Assembly (NCBI GenBank): GCA_963662395.1
Contig: OY759511.1
Coordinates: forward strand, 1,984,001 to 2,048,000
Length of the DNA: 64,000 bases
Direction of reading: 5' to 3'
From: JAPOXR01 sp963662395
GTDB taxonomy: Bacteria > Pseudomonadota > Alphaproteobacteria > Rhodobacterales > Rhodobacteraceae
Below the pieces are notes generated by a model. That model saw nothing but the letters and a program-made list of their open reading frames with translations. It searched no databases and was not told the DNA's origin. The number at the start of each line of letters is the position of its first letter. The first letter of the stretch is position 1. Positions 34,774 through 44,080 of this stretch are shown piece after piece. Made by a program: the position numbers and the translations under genes.

Positions 34774-36108
34774 TCAGCCCCCGCCCGGTTCCTTGCCGAG
34801 TTTCCTGCGCAACCTGGCAAAATACTCGCTCCGCTTCTTCATTTCCCGCTCGAAGCCGCGCTCGACCGGCCGGTAGAATACCCGCCGGCCATATCCTTCC
34901 GGAAAATAGTCCTGACCGGAAAAGGCGAGCGGTTCGTCGTGATCATAACGATATCCCGATCCGTATCCCATTTCCTTCATCATGCCGGTCGGCGCATTCA
35001 GGATATGCTTCGGTGGTGGCTCGGCACCGGAACGCCTGGCCGCTCCTGATGCTTCCCTGTAGGCAGCGTAGGCGGCATTCGACTTGGGTGCCAGCGCCAG
35101 GTAGATCGCCGCTTCCGCCAGGGCAAGGTCGCCTTCCGGACTCCCCAGACGCTCATGGCCCTGCCAGGCGGCCAGGCACAACCGGACGGCGTCCGGGTCA
35201 GCCAGCCCGATATCCTCGATCGCCATCCGGGTCAGCCTGCGAGCCAGGTATTGCGGGTCCTCGCCGGCTTCCAGCATGCGGGCGAGCCAGTACAGGGCAG
35301 CGTCGGGATCGGATCCCCTGACCGATTTGTGCAATGCCGATATCAGGTTGTAGTGCCAGTCGCCCGATTTGTCATAGAGAGCAGCCCTCCTCGACAACCG
35401 CTTCTCGAGTTGCCGGCGATCAAGCGCATCGCCGCTCCCCGCCGATGCAAGCTGCTCCACGGAGTTGAGAAGCGACCGGGCATCGCCATTGGCCAGGTCG
35501 ATGAGAAACTCCCGCGCCCCGTCGGTCAATGGCAACTTGCCGACCACACCCTCGGCCCGCCCCAGAAGGGTCTCCAGGCTCTGCCGGTCGAGCGCCTCGA
35601 GCACCAGCACCCGGGTCCGCGACATCAGCGCCGCGTTCAGCGCAAAGGACGGATTCTCGGTGGTGGCACCGATCAGCGTGACCGTTCCATCCTCGATATA
35701 GGGAAGAAACCCGTCCTGCTGTGCCTTGTTGAACCGGTGGATTTCGTCGACGAACAATATGGTTCCGACACCCTCTTCCCGCTGCTTCCGTGCCTCGGCA
35801 ATGATTTTCCTGATCTCGGCGGTGTTCGAGTAGACGGCGCTGACCTGGACAAAATTCTGGCCGGTCTGGCTGGCGGTGATGCGGGCAATCGTCGTCTTCC
35901 CGGACCCCGGCGGCCCCCAGAAAATGGTCGAGGCCGGCCTTCCGCCCTTGTCGAACCGGCCAAGCGGGCCGCCGTCACCAAACAAGTGCTGCTGCCCGAC
36001 CACCTCGTCCATCACCAGCGGCCGCATCCGGTCGGCGAGCGGCGAGGCCGTCCGGGGATCGCCGTCACCTTCTGCAGGTTTGCCGGACATGCTGTTCGTC
36101 TTCGTCAT
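34774..36108 (-). CDS. rarA: replication-associated recombination protein A (RarA/MgsA)
   Basis: A 444-residue AAA+ ATPase from the ATG at 36108 (another at 36090). RPLVMDEVVGQQHL, Walker A GPPGSGKTT, Walker B LFVDEIHRF, sensor 1 IGATTENPSF and the C-terminal tetramerisation region (LIGxY-like YAAYREASGAARRSGAEPPPKHILNAP) are intact. RarA acts at stalled replication forks. Its gene order with crcB, an rluA-type synthase and atp12 is common in Rhodobacteraceae. Confidence 0.94.
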   Translation of the reverse strand: MTKTNSMSGKPAEGDGDPRTASPLADRMRPLVMDEVVGQQHLFGDGGPLGRFDKGGRPASTIFWGPPGSGKTTIARITASQTGQNFVQVSAVYSNTAEIRKIIAEARKQREEGVGTILFVDEIHRFNKAQQDGFLPYIEDGTVTLIGATTENPSFALNAALMSRTRVLVLEALDRQSLETLLGRAEGVVGKLPLTDGAREFLIDLANGDARSLLNSVEQLASAGSGDALDRRQLEKRLSRRAALYDKSGDWHYNLISALHKSVRGSDPDAALYWLARMLEAGEDPQYLARRLTRMAIEDIGLADPDAVRLCLAAWQGHERLGSPEGDLALAEAAIYLALAPKSNAAYAAYREASGAARRSGAEPPPKHILNAPTGMMKEMGYGSGYRYDHDEPLAFSGQDYFPEGYGRRVFYRPVERGFEREMKKRSEYFARLRRKLGKEPGGG

Positions 36109-36633
36109 TTGCCGCCCTGGCCGCCATATCCAACTCTGCAACCGCCACAGGCGACATGCGATCTGCCAATCGCCCGCTGGCGGCTCGTTGCGGCGATGCT
36201 GCTCCCGGCCGATGCCTGGTCACCGTCATCCCGGCACTCCGGATCATGGCCCTGCGCTCCCGGCCCAGGGGCAGGCTGTCGCCAGGCTGTTCCTAACTTC
36301 TGCCGTGGAAGACTTCCAGTTGATCCGGATATGGCCAGCCCCCTGCCGCATCCAGCATGTCATCCCGTCCACGGGGCTTCCGGATGCACCAGGAACTGTC
36401 CCAGGCCATGACGACGCTGAAGGACGACTCCTGTCATCGTGACTGTTGCAGTTCGCAGTTTCTGCCAAGATCACGCTTGCATGATGGATCGTACGGCACG
36501 CTTTGCCACATCACTACTGAGACCCGGCGACGCTGAAAGTTGCGAGATCCACGGCGTGGCGCGGCCATGGGCAATTATCCAGTGCCACTTTTCGGCGAAT
36601 TGCTTCGAGCAGCCGGGTACGGGGTTCGGTCAA
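36109..36633. other. 525-bp region upstream of rarA, no gene recognised
   Basis: Between the rarA start and the end of the DUF4143 ATPase gene. Several open frames cross it but all extend as antisense copies of neighbouring genes. The rarA promoter should lie here. No transposase remnants or terminal repeats were recognised. Confidence 0.5.
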
Positions 36634-37854
36634 TCAGTCCCACATGGCCGAAAGGGGGACGGCAGCCAACCGCTCTCCAAAGGGAATGACGCTGGTGCCG
36701 TCATGAAGCACGATACCGAAGGCAAATCTGCTTCCGCAAGTTTCCGCAAGAACTCTCAGCCCGCTGAAGTCGTTCGACCTTACCGTTGCGGACGCTTTCA
36801 CTTCAATGCCGGCAATCAAGCCGTCATTGCGCTCAAGGACGATGTCCACCTCACGATTCATGTGGTCGCGAAAATGGAAGAGGGTCAGCCACAAATCCGA
36901 TGCTGTCATCAGTTTCCGGATCTCCGAGTAAACGAAGCTTTCCAGCAACGTCCCCGACAAATCTCGATTGCTCATCACGCGCTCAAAGCTGAGACCTCGT
37001 GCTGCTGCCAGCAAGCCGGAATCGAGAAAGTGAAGCTTTGGAGTCCTGACAATCCGCTTGAGCGCATTTGAATGCCAAGGCCGCAATGTTGCAATCAGGA
37101 ATATCTGCTCGAGCAGCGCAACGTAGCGTTGTGTGGTCTTGTGGCTGACATTGATGCCGGCAGCGAGTCGGGAATAATTGGCGAGTTGTCCGGAATGCTC
37201 GGCCAGCAGCTGGACGAACCGGGGAAGTTCGGTCAACTTCTCCAGGTCGGCAATGTCCCTGAGATCACGTGTCAGAACCGATGTGAGATATGATTGTGCC
37301 CAAGCCATGCGTCGGCGCTCGCTTTCGCGACTGAGCATTTCGGGAAATCCTCCGCCCAAGGCCATGCGAACGATGTCGTCGCCGACATGCCTGTTCCGAA
37401 CGCCCTGCAGCTTTCCTTCGAACAAGCGCTCCAAAAAGGATGGCGCGGTGCCAATGATTTCGGCTTGGGCCAATGGCAGCAACTGGATTGTTTCCATTCG
37501 GCCAGCCAGGCTGTCGGCAACACGCGGCAACGTCAGTACATTGGCCGAGCCGGTGAGCAGGAACCTTCCGGGACGCTTGCCTTCGTCCACGGATTTCTTG
37601 ATCGCCAACAACAGGTCCGGCGCGCGCTGGATTTCATCAATCGTCGCCTGTTCCAGTCGCCGCACAAAACCGACCGGATCGGTTCGTGCGGCATCAAGGG
37701 TCGCCTGATCGTCAAGCGTCAGGTAGGTTCGCCTGTCGCTCTCGATGTCTTGCACAAGAGTGGTCTTGCCGGCCCGTCGCGGTCCCGTCACCAGGACCAC
37801 GGGCGTGTCTTCAAGGGCTTCCTCCATCCTGTGCTTGATGAATCGATCGTACAT
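36634..37854 (-). CDS. AAA ATPase with DUF4143-type C-terminal domain
   Basis: A 406-residue protein starting MYDRFIKHRMEEALEDTPVVLVTGPRRAGKTT; Walker A GPRRAGKTT is near 24-32, Walker B ATIDEIQRAPDLL near 77, and sensor region RFLLTGSANVL follows. The C-terminal half (YSEIRKLMTASDLWLTLFHFRDHMNREVDIVLE... IEVKASATV) has the nuclease-like D-x-V-L-E...E-V-K-A pattern of DUF4143. Such solitary proteins are widespread, often on mobile or defence regions; function unknown. The 5' side carries five 22-bp direct repeats ending 19 bases before the ATG. Confidence 0.88.
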   Translation of the reverse strand: MYDRFIKHRMEEALEDTPVVLVTGPRRAGKTTLVQDIESDRRTYLTLDDQATLDAARTDPVGFVRRLEQATIDEIQRAPDLLLAIKKSVDEGKRPGRFLLTGSANVLTLPRVADSLAGRMETIQLLPLAQAEIIGTAPSFLERLFEGKLQGVRNRHVGDDIVRMALGGGFPEMLSRESERRRMAWAQSYLTSVLTRDLRDIADLEKLTELPRFVQLLAEHSGQLANYSRLAAGINVSHKTTQRYVALLEQIFLIATLRPWHSNALKRIVRTPKLHFLDSGLLAAARGLSFERVMSNRDLSGTLLESFVYSEIRKLMTASDLWLTLFHFRDHMNREVDIVLERNDGLIAGIEVKASATVRSNDFSGLRVLAETCGSRFAFGIVLHDGTSVIPFGERLAAVPLSAMWD

Positions 37855-38265
37855 GCGCGTGTCCCGAGTCCATGATGATTGGGAATAGATCATATGATGA
37901 TTGGGAGTCAATAGATTGATAATTGGAGGTTGGAAGACTGATGATTGGAAGTCAGGGAATTGATGATCTGGACCAATGGCGAACAAGGGCCAACCCTTCA
38001 ACACCTGTGGCCTGGACCAGGCCCCACGGAGATGACCTCCGGAGCCAGCGGGACTTCGATGACATTCCCGAAGAGCCGGCAGGTCGGTCCAGGGTGACAT
38101 GCCTGGGTGGGGCAGTTCACGCGTTCATCCAGATTGTCGCCCTGTAGTGAACCCCCGGCCGGCTGCCTGCTCCGGCAGCAACTGCCGAATCCCTGGAGGG
38201 GAGAGCAGCTGCCGACCGGTGCCCGTTGCCGGAAACCTGCAGGAACGGGGCAAGGTGCCCGGTCA
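37855..38265. other. 411-bp intergenic region carrying the repeat array
   Basis: Outside the 22-bp repeats (37873-37982) there is no recognisable gene. The rest contains the end of the DUF418 transcript, which is on the same strand. The stretch near 37885-37925 is noticeably more AT-rich than the surroundings. Confidence 0.5.
37873..37982. repeat. five direct repeats with exact 22-bp period upstream of the DUF4143 ATPase
   Basis: The core TGATGATTGGNA begins at 37873, 37895, 37917 (TGATAATTGGAG), 37939 and 37961 (TGATGATCTGGA). The first 8-12 bases of each unit are conserved; the remainder varies. The period is exactly 22 bp, about two helical turns, and is not a multiple of three, so protein repeats do not explain it. 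The array lies immediately upstream of the ATPase start, as expected for an operator or iteron-like protein-binding array. Confidence 0.8.
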
Positions 38266-39519
38266 TCAGGGACCGACATGCCCCTCACGCCGCAGCGGCA
38301 TGACCACGCCATGGGTGAGCGATCGCCATGCCCATTCGGCTGGCCCGTATCGGTACCGCCGTAACCAGAGAGGTGAGACCACAAGCTGCACCATCCATAT
38401 GCCGGCCACCACACCAAGCTGCCCCAGGCGATCCACCGAGCCGAACAGGCCAAGGCCGTGCCCGTGGAAGATGGTCGTGCACAGAACCGACTGCAGGAGG
38501 TAGTTGGAAAGGGCGGTCCTGCCGACGGTCGCCAGGGTCCGCGTCAACAGGGCCAGCACCCCGGCCCTGCAGATCAGCATGACCACGCCGACATAGCCCA
38601 GACTGACCACGATGCTCGGCCAGTAGTTGAACTGTGCGCCCAGGAAAAACGACCAGATCGGCCAGCCGCGTCCAAAGTCGCCAATGATGCCCCAAGCCTG
38701 CAAGGGAAGTCCCACCACCATTCCTGCCGCGATCATTGCCAGATAGACACGCGGTGCACATTCGGCGCTGAACACCCCGCGCCGGAAAAGCGCCATTCCG
38801 ATCAGCATCAACCCACCGGCGCGCCAGAAACCCCAGGCAGCCAGCAAGATGGTCTCGAATTCCAGTGCACTGGCCGAACGGACCGGCTGCTGGTCGAGCC
38901 AGCCGCCCCGATAGGCGGCCAGTTCGTCCCGGATCATTTCCGGCGTCGGCTGCCAGAGATCACCGACAAGGCTCGACCGGACTTCCTCCGGCCAATCCGG
39001 AAATGAAAGCCCCGACCAGACCGAATATGCCGATGCGACCAGGAGCAGGGCCACCCCGACCGCCAGCAGCCATGCCGGCGATAGCCGGCGAAGCGGATAG
39101 ACCAGCATGCCGCACACCGCGTAGAGGAACAGGATGTCTCCCGACCAGAGCAGGTGGGCATGGAGGAGACCGATGGCGAGCAACCACCCCATCCGCCGGT
39201 AGTGCGTTCGCCCGAGATTGCTGCCCCCGGCGGGTCGGGAAGTCATCAGGACGATGCTGGCACCGAACAACATCGAGAAGATCGTCATGAATTTCTGGTC
39301 GGCCAACATCCGGCTCGCCACCCACACATGGAGATTTGCGCCTTCGAGATCCCCGAAGACCGTGGGGTTGAAATAGGCCGGGCCCGGCATCGCGAAGAGC
39401 TGGATGTTCATCACCAGGATACCGAGGAGCGCAAAACCGCGCAGGACATCGATCGATTCGATGCGTCCGGCCCGTGGCGCCGAGGTTTCTTGCCAATTGC
39501 GGTCGGTGTCGGAGATCAC
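38266..39519 (-). CDS. DUF418 domain-containing membrane protein
   Basis: About 417 residues from a GTG at 39519; earlier in-frame starts give non-conserved sequence. RIESIDVLRGFALLGILVMNIQ is the N-terminal signature of this acyltransferase-3-like group. Around ten hydrophobic segments follow, and the DUF418 region near the C terminus contains VGRTALSNYLLQSVLCTTIF and FGSVDRLGQLGVV. Members are inner-membrane proteins proposed to acylate exported glycans or lipids; no specific substrate is known. The gene is isolated. Confidence 0.85.
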   Translation of the reverse strand: MISDTDRNWQETSAPRAGRIESIDVLRGFALLGILVMNIQLFAMPGPAYFNPTVFGDLEGANLHVWVASRMLADQKFMTIFSMLFGASIVLMTSRPAGGSNLGRTHYRRMGWLLAIGLLHAHLLWSGDILFLYAVCGMLVYPLRRLSPAWLLAVGVALLLVASAYSVWSGLSFPDWPEEVRSSLVGDLWQPTPEMIRDELAAYRGGWLDQQPVRSASALEFETILLAAWGFWRAGGLMLIGMALFRRGVFSAECAPRVYLAMIAAGMVVGLPLQAWGIIGDFGRGWPIWSFFLGAQFNYWPSIVVSLGYVGVVMLICRAGVLALLTRTLATVGRTALSNYLLQSVLCTTIFHGHGLGLFGSVDRLGQLGVVAGIWMVQLVVSPLWLRRYRYGPAEWAWRSLTHGVVMPLRREGHVGP

Positions 39520-39810
39520 GCTGACGGGCCGGACTCGCGCAACCGGCAATATTCCAATGAAATCCTTGCCGCCATGTCGGCATTTTCCTCGACCAGTATC
39601 CGGTTGGCGGCAATCGACGCGCCGCCGGGGGCAGCGCCGACCGAGGCCGGCAGGTATGGCGTCAACTGCCTGCCGCCTTTGCAACTGCATCATTCACCGC
39701 GACATGGAGCTTCGTCTCCAGGCCAGCCGGGTCTTGCCCATTTTCGTGCCGCTCTGCGTCCCGCATGCAGTCGGAACCGTGCTTGTGCGACCGTACCGCC
39801 GAGGAGTCGA

Positions 39811-40803
39811 TCATTCGCACATCTGCACCTTCATGCTCCCCGGCCTCGCCTGGCCGGAGATGACCCCGGGCATGTCCTCGAGCGGCAACCGGTGCGTGAC
39901 CAGGCGTTCGGCGGCAGTTCCGATCTTCCCCAGCATGTCGAGTGCATCCGGAATGTTGTGATTGAGGGAATGGGTGCCGAACAGCGAGAGTTGGCGGCGG
40001 AACAGTTCAAAGGGCGAGATGGAAATCCGGGCGTCTGCCGGACAGACACCGAAATAGAGCGTCGCTCCTCCATTGGCGATAGCGTCGATCAGCGAGGCGG
40101 CAACGGCGGCAGACCCGGTCGCATCGACCGCGAGATCACAGCTTCGCTGCAGGCTGGCGTCGGTATCCGGCCCCGCGTGAAGGTGCGTCAGGCCGCATGC
40201 TTCGGCGAATTGCAGCCGGCCCTCGTCGATATCGACCATGATCACCTCGCCGGCCCCCCGGACCTGCAGCGCCAGGCCGATCAGCAGCCCCATCGGACCG
40301 GCCCCGAAGATGACTGCACGCTTGATGATCCGGCCTTCCAGCGGCGAGAGGCCGTTGAGTACGCAACCCATGGGTTCGGCCAGGGCTGCCAGGGAGTAAT
40401 CCATGTCGCCGACCGGGTGGACCGCGCTGGCTCGCACGGTGCACCTCTCGGCGAAACCGCCATTCATGGTGACGCCGTACGCGCCCAGAGATTCGCACAG
40501 ATGCGCCCAGCCGCGGCGGCATGCCCGGCAGGTTCCGCATTCGAAATTGGGATCAACCACGACCCGCTCGCCCGGCTTCAGCCCGGCGACCTCCTTCCCG
40601 ACCTCGATCACTTCGCCGGCAAATTCATGGCCGGGAATGACCGGGAATGCCGAACTCCCATAGTTGCCCAGCATCACCTCGACATCGGTGTGGCAGAGGC
40701 CGCTGGCCCGCACGCGGATCACCACCTCTCCGTCGCCCGGCTCCGGGTCGGAAAGATCGCCGAATTCAACCTGGTCCTTCCCGGGGAAATAGACCGCCTT
40801 CAT
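39811..40803 (-). CDS. zinc-dependent alcohol dehydrogenase (polyol dehydrogenase-type, MDR family)
   Basis: A 330-residue medium-chain dehydrogenase. Catalytic-zinc residues: Cys in GLCHTD near 37 and GHE near 58-60. Structural zinc: ECGTCRACRRGWAHLC (C-x2-C-x2-C-x7-C). The NAD(P) motif is FGAGPMGLL. It follows the mannitol dehydrogenase gene by 18 bases at the end of the polyol operon. The Agrobacterium altritol/galactitol cluster, as I recall it, includes a Zn-dependent D-altritol 5-dehydrogenase, and this gene could be its counterpart; that is inference. Confidence 0.88.
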   Translation of the reverse strand: MKAVYFPGKDQVEFGDLSDPEPGDGEVVIRVRASGLCHTDVEVMLGNYGSSAFPVIPGHEFAGEVIEVGKEVAGLKPGERVVVDPNFECGTCRACRRGWAHLCESLGAYGVTMNGGFAERCTVRASAVHPVGDMDYSLAALAEPMGCVLNGLSPLEGRIIKRAVIFGAGPMGLLIGLALQVRGAGEVIMVDIDEGRLQFAEACGLTHLHAGPDTDASLQRSCDLAVDATGSAAVAASLIDAIANGGATLYFGVCPADARISISPFELFRRQLSLFGTHSLNHNIPDALDMLGKIGTAAERLVTHRLPLEDMPGVISGQARPGSMKVQMCE

Positions 40804-40821
40804 TCTGCCCTCCGACCCGAT

Positions 40822-42294
40822 CTATGTATCGAGATATGCCCTGATTGCGTCCTCGGTGCCGGACGCCCAGATCAGGTTCAACCATCTTGCAAAGACCTGT
40901 GCAAAAGCCGTGTCTCCGGAGAGATCGCCATAGAGCTGGTGCTGGCCCAGCCAGGCTTGAGGGTCTGTCCTTGCCGAGCAGGCAACGCCGTGAAGCTCGC
41001 TCCAGAACGGGTCGTTCGGCTCGATGACGCTGCCATCCTCGCGCGTGCCTGCACACATTCGTGCCCAGAGCGCTTCAGCCAGCGCCAGACCTTCGAAGGG
41101 CTTGCCGCCGGCAAGCGCCTCGCGCAGCACCGGCATGATGAAACCGGTGTGGCGGGCCGAGCCATCCGAAGCCACGCGGCGGGTGGTGTCGACGATTTCC
41201 GAGTTGGAAAACCGCTTGTCGATCAAATCGACATAGGTTCCCGGAGGCGTGCCTGGCACGGCGTGGACATGTGGAACGATCTCCTCCTGCGCAACCTTCC
41301 GGAACAGCGACCCGATCAGCGGGTTTGCCATGCAATCGGCGATCGTTTCCACCGAGAGGATCTCGCCGGGGTTTGAAATGATCTGGTGCCCTCCATTCAG
41401 GATGCGGATCTTCATGGTCTCGTAGTCGCGCACGCGGTCGGAGAAGGTCACCCCCACCCGGTCCCATTCCGGACGGCCGGCGCAGAACTTGTCCTCGATC
41501 ACCCATTGGCAGAATTTCTCATGGGTGACCGGTGCGGCGTCATCGATGCCGATCGCATGTGCCAGGCCCAACTCCTTGGCGCCGGTCGTGGGGACGATGC
41601 GGTCGACCATCGAGTTCGGGAAGGTGCATTCGGCATCGATCCAGTCGGCAAGATCCGGGTCGGAGAGCCGGGCCAGGGACATGACTGTCTGGCGAAGGAT
41701 CGCTCCGTTGCCCTGCAGGTTGTCGCAACTCTGCAAGGTAACCGGCCCATGGCCGGCGTCGCGGCGGCGGCGAAGTGCAGCAACGATTGCACCGAAGGCG
41801 GTGCGGGGGCGATCCGGGCATTGGGCATCGTGGCGAATCTCGGCATTGCCAGCGTCAAACCCGCCAGTCGCCGGGTCGACGAAATAGCCTCCCTCGGTGA
41901 CGGTCAGCGTCACGATCCGGATTGCCGGATCCGCCATCTGGCTGATCAGGGGCCCATGGCCGTCCTCGACCGGAACGTATCCGATCATGGAGCCCACGAT
42001 CTCGGCCGAACTTCCTGCCGGATCCAGTTCGATGAGAGTGGTCAGGTAGTCCTGCGTCGCCAGTTTGCGGCGCTGCGTCCGGTCATAGGGCCGCACGCCG
42101 GCACCGATGATGGCCCAGTCGAATGCCCGCCCCTCCTGCATGAGCTTGTGCAGGTACCAGGCCTGGTGCGCGCGGTGAAAATTGCCAAGGCCGATATGGA
42201 CGATACCCGGGGTCAGTTTCGACCGGTCGTAGCGCGGCACGACAACTCCGTTGGACATCTGTCCCAGTGTTGCATCTGACAACCTCATCGGCAT
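40822..42294 (-). CDS. mtlK: mannitol 2-dehydrogenase family protein
   Basis: A 490-residue long-chain polyol dehydrogenase. HIGLGNFHRAHQAWYLHKL carries the nucleotide-binding G-x-G-N-F-H-R-A-H segment; NGGHQIISNPGEIL with the catalytic-lysine region and the C-terminal KRFSNSEIVDTTRRVASDGS follow the family. These enzymes oxidise D-mannitol, D-arabinitol or other hexitols and pentitols at C2. It lies four bases downstream of the SDR gene, as mtlK follows smoS in Rhodobacter sphaeroides. The symbol reflects family and synteny; the true substrate could be another polyol. Confidence 0.88.
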   Translation of the reverse strand: MPMRLSDATLGQMSNGVVVPRYDRSKLTPGIVHIGLGNFHRAHQAWYLHKLMQEGRAFDWAIIGAGVRPYDRTQRRKLATQDYLTTLIELDPAGSSAEIVGSMIGYVPVEDGHGPLISQMADPAIRIVTLTVTEGGYFVDPATGGFDAGNAEIRHDAQCPDRPRTAFGAIVAALRRRRDAGHGPVTLQSCDNLQGNGAILRQTVMSLARLSDPDLADWIDAECTFPNSMVDRIVPTTGAKELGLAHAIGIDDAAPVTHEKFCQWVIEDKFCAGRPEWDRVGVTFSDRVRDYETMKIRILNGGHQIISNPGEILSVETIADCMANPLIGSLFRKVAQEEIVPHVHAVPGTPPGTYVDLIDKRFSNSEIVDTTRRVASDGSARHTGFIMPVLREALAGGKPFEGLALAEALWARMCAGTREDGSVIEPNDPFWSELHGVACSARTDPQAWLGQHQLYGDLSGDTAFAQVFARWLNLIWASGTEDAIRAYLDT

Positions 42295-42298
42295 CCCG

Positions 42299-43069
42299 TC
42301 AGCTCATCCAGTTTCCGCCGTCCACGTTCAGCGTCTGCGCGGTGATATACCGGGCATCGTCGGAGGCAAGGAACACGCATGGATCGGCAACTTCCGCCGC
42401 CACGCCCATATGGCCGAGCGGCACTGCCAGGCCGACCTCGCGCTTCTTCTGTCCCTTCTGCTTGTTCTCGTATTCGGCGAACTGGGAATCGACATGGTCC
42501 CACATGGGTGTATCAATGACCCCGGGCGCGATGCCATTGACGCGGATATTGTGCCGGGCAAGCTCCAGCGCCAGCGATTGGGTGATCGAGATGACCGCGG
42601 CCTTGGTCGAACAGTAGATGGTGACATTTGCCTCACCGCGCCTTCCGGCCTGGCTGGCGAAATTGATGATGGTGCCGCCGCCACGCCTTGTCATGATAGG
42701 CACGATCGCCTGGGTAACAAAGATCGTGCCGCCGACATTGATGTCATACTGGCGGCGATAATCTTCCTGCGTGATCCGGTCTATCGAGGCCATGTTGAAA
42801 ACGCCGGCCCCGTTCACCAGGATATCGATCCCGCCCCAGGCCTCCCGGACCGCATCCACGCCGTCACCAATGGACTGCAAATCGGTGACGTCCATCACCA
42901 CGGCCATGCTGTCCGTACCCAGAGCGGCGGCGGTAGTGCGAGCTTCGCTTGCCAGGATATCGGCAACTGCCACCCTCGCTCCGTCCCGGATACAGGCCTC
43001 GCAAACGGCGCGGCCAATGCCGCGAGCGCCCCCGGTCACGAGGGCGATCTTGCCATCCAGCCTCTTCAT
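42299..43069 (-). CDS. smoS: SDR-family sorbitol/L-iditol 2-dehydrogenase-type polyol dehydrogenase
   Basis: A 256-residue short-chain dehydrogenase. TGGARGIGRA (12-21), catalytic Ser139, Tyr152 and Lys156 in YCSTK, and the C-terminal VDGGNWMS, identical in form to R. sphaeroides SmoS, are visible, as is the FASQAGRRGEA segment. SmoS oxidises D-glucitol to D-fructose and galactitol to tagatose. It overlaps the ABC ATPase gene by 4 bp upstream and precedes mtlK. The preferred substrate in this organism may be sorbitol or galactitol. Confidence 0.88.
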   Translation of the reverse strand: MKRLDGKIALVTGGARGIGRAVCEACIRDGARVAVADILASEARTTAAALGTDSMAVVMDVTDLQSIGDGVDAVREAWGGIDILVNGAGVFNMASIDRITQEDYRRQYDINVGGTIFVTQAIVPIMTRRGGGTIINFASQAGRRGEANVTIYCSTKAAVISITQSLALELARHNIRVNGIAPGVIDTPMWDHVDSQFAEYENKQKGQKKREVGLAVPLGHMGVAAEVADPCVFLASDDARYITAQTLNVDGGNWMS

Positions 43070-44070
43070 GCCAGTCGTGATGACTCTGCGTCGAACCGGT
43101 GAAGCTGATCGGGGTTTGGTGTGAGATGAATCGTGTCGCCGTAATAGAGATCGACCTCGCCTCCGGCGCGGACTGTCACCGGTTCGGCAAATCCTTCGAC
43201 CTTGACGCGGAAGAACGTGTCCGAGCCCAAATGTTCCGATACACCGACGGTGCCGGTCCAGGCTCCCGACTCGGCCGAAACGTCGATATGTTCCGGCCGG
43301 ATGCCAATCGTGCGTGCATCGTGCCTGGCTGCTTCGGGGCCGTCGATGAAGTTCATCTTGGGCGATCCGATGAAGCCGGCGACGAACAGGTTGCGCGGCT
43401 CGCGATAGAGCTCCAGCGGACTGCCCACCTGTTCAATCACGCCATCGTGCAACACCACGATCTTGTCCGCCATCGTCATGGCTTCAACCTGGTCATGGGT
43501 GACATAGATCATCGTGGTGGCAAGCCGCTTGTGAAGCTCGGAGATCTCCAGGCGCATTCCGACCCGCAACGCCGCGTCGAGGTTGGACAAGGGTTCGTCG
43601 AACAGGAATGCCGCTGGCTCGCGGACGATCGCGCGCCCGATCGCCACGCGCTGGCGCTGTCCGCCCGACAGCTGACCAGGCCGGCGGTCGAGATAATCGG
43701 TGAGGTTCAGCACCCGCGCCGCGTCGGCGATCCGCCGCTCCTGTTCCTCCTGTGGAATGCGGGCCATCTTCATCGGGAAGGCGATGTTCCTGCGCACCGA
43801 CATGTGCGGGTACAGCGCGTATGACTGAAAGACCATTGCCAGCCCGCGTCTTGCCGGCGGCAAATCGGTGGCGTCACTCCCATCGATCTCGACAACGCCC
43901 TCGGTGACGTCTTCCAGTCCGGCGATCAGGCGCAGCAGCGTGGACTTTCCACACCCCGACGGGCCGACGAACACCACGAACTTCCCGTCCTCGATTTCCA
44001 GGTCGAGCGGTGGAATGACCGTGACATCGCCAAAGCTCTTCTTGACCCCTTTTAGCTGGATGTGTCCCAT
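43066..44070 (-). CDS. smoK: polyol ABC transporter ATP-binding protein (SmoK/UgpC-type)
   Basis: A 334-residue ATPase. Walker A GPSGCGKST (about 37-45), signature LSGGQRQRVAIGRAIV, Walker B FLFDEPLSNLDAALR and THDQVEAMTMADK are intact, followed by a MalK-type regulatory domain (TIGIRPEHIDVSAESG). It drives polyol import with SmoEFG. It starts ten bases after smoG and overlaps the SDR gene by 4 bp. Confidence 0.92.
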   Translation of the reverse strand: MGHIQLKGVKKSFGDVTVIPPLDLEIEDGKFVVFVGPSGCGKSTLLRLIAGLEDVTEGVVEIDGSDATDLPPARRGLAMVFQSYALYPHMSVRRNIAFPMKMARIPQEEQERRIADAARVLNLTDYLDRRPGQLSGGQRQRVAIGRAIVREPAAFLFDEPLSNLDAALRVGMRLEISELHKRLATTMIYVTHDQVEAMTMADKIVVLHDGVIEQVGSPLELYREPRNLFVAGFIGSPKMNFIDGPEAARHDARTIGIRPEHIDVSAESGAWTGTVGVSEHLGSDTFFRVKVEGFAEPVTVRAGGEVDLYYGDTIHLTPNPDQLHRFDAESSRLA

Positions 44071-44080
44071 GATCTGTCCC

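Noticed and set aside
39154..41376. 740-codon open frame on the plus strand
   Set aside because: It runs antisense across the DUF418 and Zn-dehydrogenase genes and part of the mannitol dehydrogenase gene, all of which have clear protein motifs. The translation is Arg/His/Pro-rich with no recognisable domain; such frames are common in GC-rich DNA.
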